The notes below the pieces were generated by a model. The model did no database searches and was not told the DNA's origin. It worked only from the letters and a program-made list of their open reading frames with translations. DNA of 14,930 nt from an uncultured Oscillospiraceae bacterium (GTDB lineage: Bacteria; Bacillota; Clostridia; Oscillospirales; Oscillospiraceae), in NCBI GenBank assembly GCA_934589225.1, contig CAKTNS010000052.1, positions 1-14,930 of the forward strand. Direction: 5' to 3'. Made by a program: the position numbers and the translations under genes. Positions 12,517 to 14,930 of this stretch are shown piece after piece (positions within the stretch are counted from its first letter, which is position 1; the number at the start of each line of letters is the position of its first letter).

Positions 12517-14930
12517 TTAACGTTCAAGGCTATCTCTCTCTTTACAGCTAGGACTTTGATGCATGACATCCATTTCTATAAGTGCTTTGTCTACCTGATC
12601 CATGTTCAGCAGTATATTCAACTCCTTCAACCGTCCCGATTTCTCTGCCAACTCCTTCTCCTTTGTAAACGGCGTTTCCAGCTCGACCTCAGCGTTCTCC
12701 AGCTGATTCTGGGTGTCCTGCAGTGCCTCTCGGTATACTTCCAGCTCCTTTGCCAATCCGTCCACCAAATTATCCAACCGTGTGATATTTCCGAACACAT
12801 CCGCACCCAGGCTGGTGGTGTGGGACAGCGTGCCTTTCAGTGTCAACTTGTAGTCCGCATGAAATGCATCATAAAGAAGTGTCATAGAAAAACCCCGGTA
12901 TTGTCCCAGCGGGATGGAATCTGACTCCCCCAGACCGGTGCAGGCTGCAAGAATGGCCTTGCCTGCAGTTTCCTTTTCAGAATGATAGGTGCCCTGAATT
13001 TCCATGCCGACAAACCCTTCTGCTGGTTTAGGATTCGCCTGAGCGATAGACACATCCTTTTCAAAGCCCGCTATGATCTCCGTCAGCTCGGCAATTTTCG
13101 CCGGGTACTTCCGCAGCACCAGATTCTCCAAGGCGAACCGCTGATTCAGGTGGTTCGCCTTCAGCATATTCAGCTTGGCTACCTCTACATCCAGATTGCA
13201 CTTTTCAATAATCAGCGGATTTCCGGTGGCAAGGGCTTTGATTTCCGAATAGCTCAGTGCGGTTTCATCCACATCATCCGCAATACGGGCGGGGGCTTTG
13301 CTGGTCATAATCTGGGCAATGAACTTCTGCTTATTCTCCACCAGCTGATAAAGGTAGGCATCGAAGGTGTTTTCCGTAACATACCGATAGATTTCCACCT
13401 CCGGATTCTGGTTGCCCTGACGGACGATTCTGCCTAGACGCTGGGCAAGGTCGCTGGGACGCCAGGGGCAGTCGGCGTCATGTAGGGCAATCAGCCGATC
13501 CTGACAGTTGGTACCGGCACCCATTTTTGCCGTGCTTCCAATCAGGATACGAACCTGACCGGAGCGGACTTTTGCGAAAAGCTCCTTTTTGCGCACCTCC
13601 GTATTGGCCTCATGGATATAGGCGATTTCTCCCGGTGGAATGCCTTTTGCCACCAGTTTCCCTTTCAGGTCGTCATAGAAATTAAAGGAACCGTCACCCT
13701 TGGGTGTAGACAGGTCGCAAAAGACCAGTTGTGTGCTGCGCTGCGCCTGGGTTCGCTCCCAGATAGAATAGACATTTCTGGCACAGATAGAGGCTTTGCT
13801 GGTGTCACTGTCCGGTGCCAGAGGATTGATCAGACGAATATCCAGAGCCAGTTTTCTGCCGTCGTTGGTGATTTTCAGCATATTATCGACGCTTGGGTCC
13901 ACATCACCGGCACGAATTTTTTCGGCCCTGTCTGCCAACGACTTAACCATGTCCTCCTGCATGGGGCTGGGCTTGATAACCTCCGTATGGAAGTTGGCTT
14001 TGGGAACCGGGAGCTGCAGCATATCCGCTGTCTGAATATCCGCAACCATCTTGAAGGTGGACATCAACTCCGGGAGATTGTAGAATTTCGCAAACCGGGT
14101 CTTGCTCCGATACCCGCTGCCCTCCGGGGACAGCTCGATGGCGGTGACGGTTTCTCCGTAGTTCGCCGCCCAATCATCAAAATTGACCAGACCCATTTCT
14201 TCCAGAGCACCATATTGCAGATACCGCTGGATGGTATAAAGCTCCACCATACTGTTGGAAATGGGGGTTCCTGTGGCGAATACCACACCACGGCCTCCGG
14301 TAATTTCGTCCAGATATTGGCACTTCATGAACAAATCAGAAGACTTCTGGGCCTCTGTCTGAGCAATTCCTCCCACATTCCGCATTTTGGTTGCAAGGAA
14401 CAAATTCTTGAAATAATGGCTCTCATCCACAAAAATACGGTCAACACCAAGCTGCTCAAAGGTCACCACATCGTCCTTGCGGCTCTGGTCATTGAGCTTT
14501 GCCAACCGGTTTTCCAGAGATTTCCGGGTGCGCTCCATCTGCTTGATGGAGTAGTTTTCCGCATGATTTCGCTTTGCCTCCCGGATACTGTCCAGAATGC
14601 CGTTAATCTGCCGCTTCAGAATAGCCTCCTGCCGTTCCCTGGACATAGGAATCTTTTCAAACTGGGAATGTCCAATGATGATGGCATCATAATCGCCGGT
14701 GGCAATCCGGGCGCAGAACTTCTTCCGGTTTTTGGTTTCAAAGTCTTTCTTGGTTGCCACCAGAATATTGGCAGAGGGATACAGTTGGAGCCATTCAGAG
14801 GCCCACTGCTCTGTGATATGATTTGGTACAACAATCAGCGACTTTGTGCATATGCCCAAGCGCTTGCTCTCCATAGCCGCCGCAACAATTTCGAAGGTCT
14901 TCCCTGCCCCCACTTCGTGTGCCAAAAGGG
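12517..14930 (-). CDS. SNF2-family helicase, C-terminal part of a giant ICE helicase/methylase-type protein (partial)
   Basis: The frame is open to the right edge; a TTG at 14925 lies inside the family motif LLAHEVGAGKTF and is not a start. Visible helicase motifs, counted from that codon, are Walker A VGAGKT (5-10), DESH (167-170), ATGTPISNS (217-225), GSTAKMGAGTNCQ (463-475) and motif VI QRLGRIVRQGN (495-505). The tail after residue 575 is helical and coiled-coil-like. Such C-termini belong to very long ICE proteins, often with an N-6 adenine methylase domain before the helicase; that part would lie outside the window, so I cannot confirm it. A role in processing or protecting element DNA is inferred. 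The stop (12517-12519) lies 132 bp before the DUF5986 start on the same strand. Confidence 0.88.
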   Translation of the reverse strand, partial: LLAHEVGAGKTFEIVAAAMESKRLGICTKSLIVVPNHITEQWASEWLQLYPSANILVATKKDFETKNRKKFCARIATGDYDAIIIGHSQFEKIPMSRERQEAILKRQINGILDSIREAKRNHAENYSIKQMERTRKSLENRLAKLNDQSRKDDVVTFEQLGVDRIFVDESHYFKNLFLATKMRNVGGIAQTEAQKSSDLFMKCQYLDEITGGRGVVFATGTPISNSMVELYTIQRYLQYGALEEMGLVNFDDWAANYGETVTAIELSPEGSGYRSKTRFAKFYNLPELMSTFKMVADIQTADMLQLPVPKANFHTEVIKPSPMQEDMVKSLADRAEKIRAGDVDPSVDNMLKITNDGRKLALDIRLINPLAPDSDTSKASICARNVYSIWERTQAQRSTQLVFCDLSTPKGDGSFNFYDDLKGKLVAKGIPPGEIAYIHEANTEVRKKELFAKVRSGQVRILIGSTAKMGAGTNCQDRLIALHDADCPWRPSDLAQRLGRIVRQGNQNPEVEIYRYVTENTFDAYLYQLVENKQKFIAQIMTSKAPARIADDVDETALSYSEIKALATGNPLIIEKCNLDVEVAKLNMLKANHLNQRFALENLVLRKYPAKIAELTEIIAGFEKDVSIAQANPKPAEGFVGMEIQGTYHSEKETAGKAILAACTGLGESDSIPLGQYRGFSMTLLYDAFHADYKLTLKGTLSHTTSLGADVFGNITRLDNLVDGLAKELEVYREALQDTQNQLENAEVELETPFTKEKELAEKSGRLKELNILLNMDQVDKALIEMDVMHQSPSCKERDSLER

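Noticed and set aside
12381..12569. 62-aa minus-strand reading frame across the helicase-DUF5986 gap
   Set aside because: It overlaps the helicase 3' end, promoter and operator, and has no ribosome site or recognisable protein features.
1..14930. CRISPR arrays, tRNA/rRNA genes, IS transposases, integrase or att sites
   Set aside because: I saw no regularly spaced repeats, no cloverleaf-like gene, and no transposase or recombinase motifs. The element ends must lie outside the window.

Overview
The window is part of an integrative and conjugative element (ICE), or a closely related conjugative plasmid, from a Gram-positive gut-type Clostridia (Bacillota). The gene set is the one seen in Tn1549/CTn-like elements: SNF2-type helicase, DUF3991/Toprim primase, MobC, MOBP-type relaxase, PcfB, an ArdC-like protein, VirD4, a small pilin-like membrane protein, VirB6, PrgI and VirB4. 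Strong GGAGG-type ribosome binding sites and the protein family signatures support this. Every recognisable gene is on the minus strand, so transcription runs from the right end to the left end. No species can be named from the sequence.

Layout from right to left. (1) 14930-12517: C-terminal ~800 residues of a giant SNF2-family helicase whose N-terminus lies outside the window. (2) 12516-10417: an AT-richer two-gene cassette with its own promoter and a 9-bp inverted-repeat operator candidate. It encodes a DUF5986-family protein and an XRE-HTH/ImmA-IrrE metallopeptidase, and a clear rho-independent terminator follows. (3) 10239-9286: a Toprim primase-like protein. (4) 9285-9146: an intergenic region with three inverted repeats, the best oriT candidate. 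(5) 9145-6623: mobC, relaxase and pcfB. (6) 6619-5537: an ArdC-like protein and a small conserved ORF. (7) 5550-63: virD4, pilin-like gene, virB6, prgI and virB4, mostly overlapping or a few bases apart. (8) 62-1: the first 62 nt of a group II intron inserted in virB4 in the sense orientation.

How the genes fit together. MobC and the relaxase would nick oriT. PcfB and VirD4 would bring the relaxosome to the channel formed by the VirB6, PrgI (VirB3-like) and VirB4 proteins. The primase and helicase would process the transferred strand. The XRE-ImmA/DUF5986 pair looks like cargo or a regulatory/defence-type module placed between the helicase and primase genes.

The most notable observation is that virB4 is interrupted directly after its conserved C-terminal TQN motif by an Ll.LtrB-like group II intron. 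The apparent 695-706 aa VirB4 open reading frame therefore ends in intron-encoded residues, and full-length VirB4 should require splicing. The rest of the intron and the 3' exon (about 110 codons by comparison with the family) lie to the left of the window.
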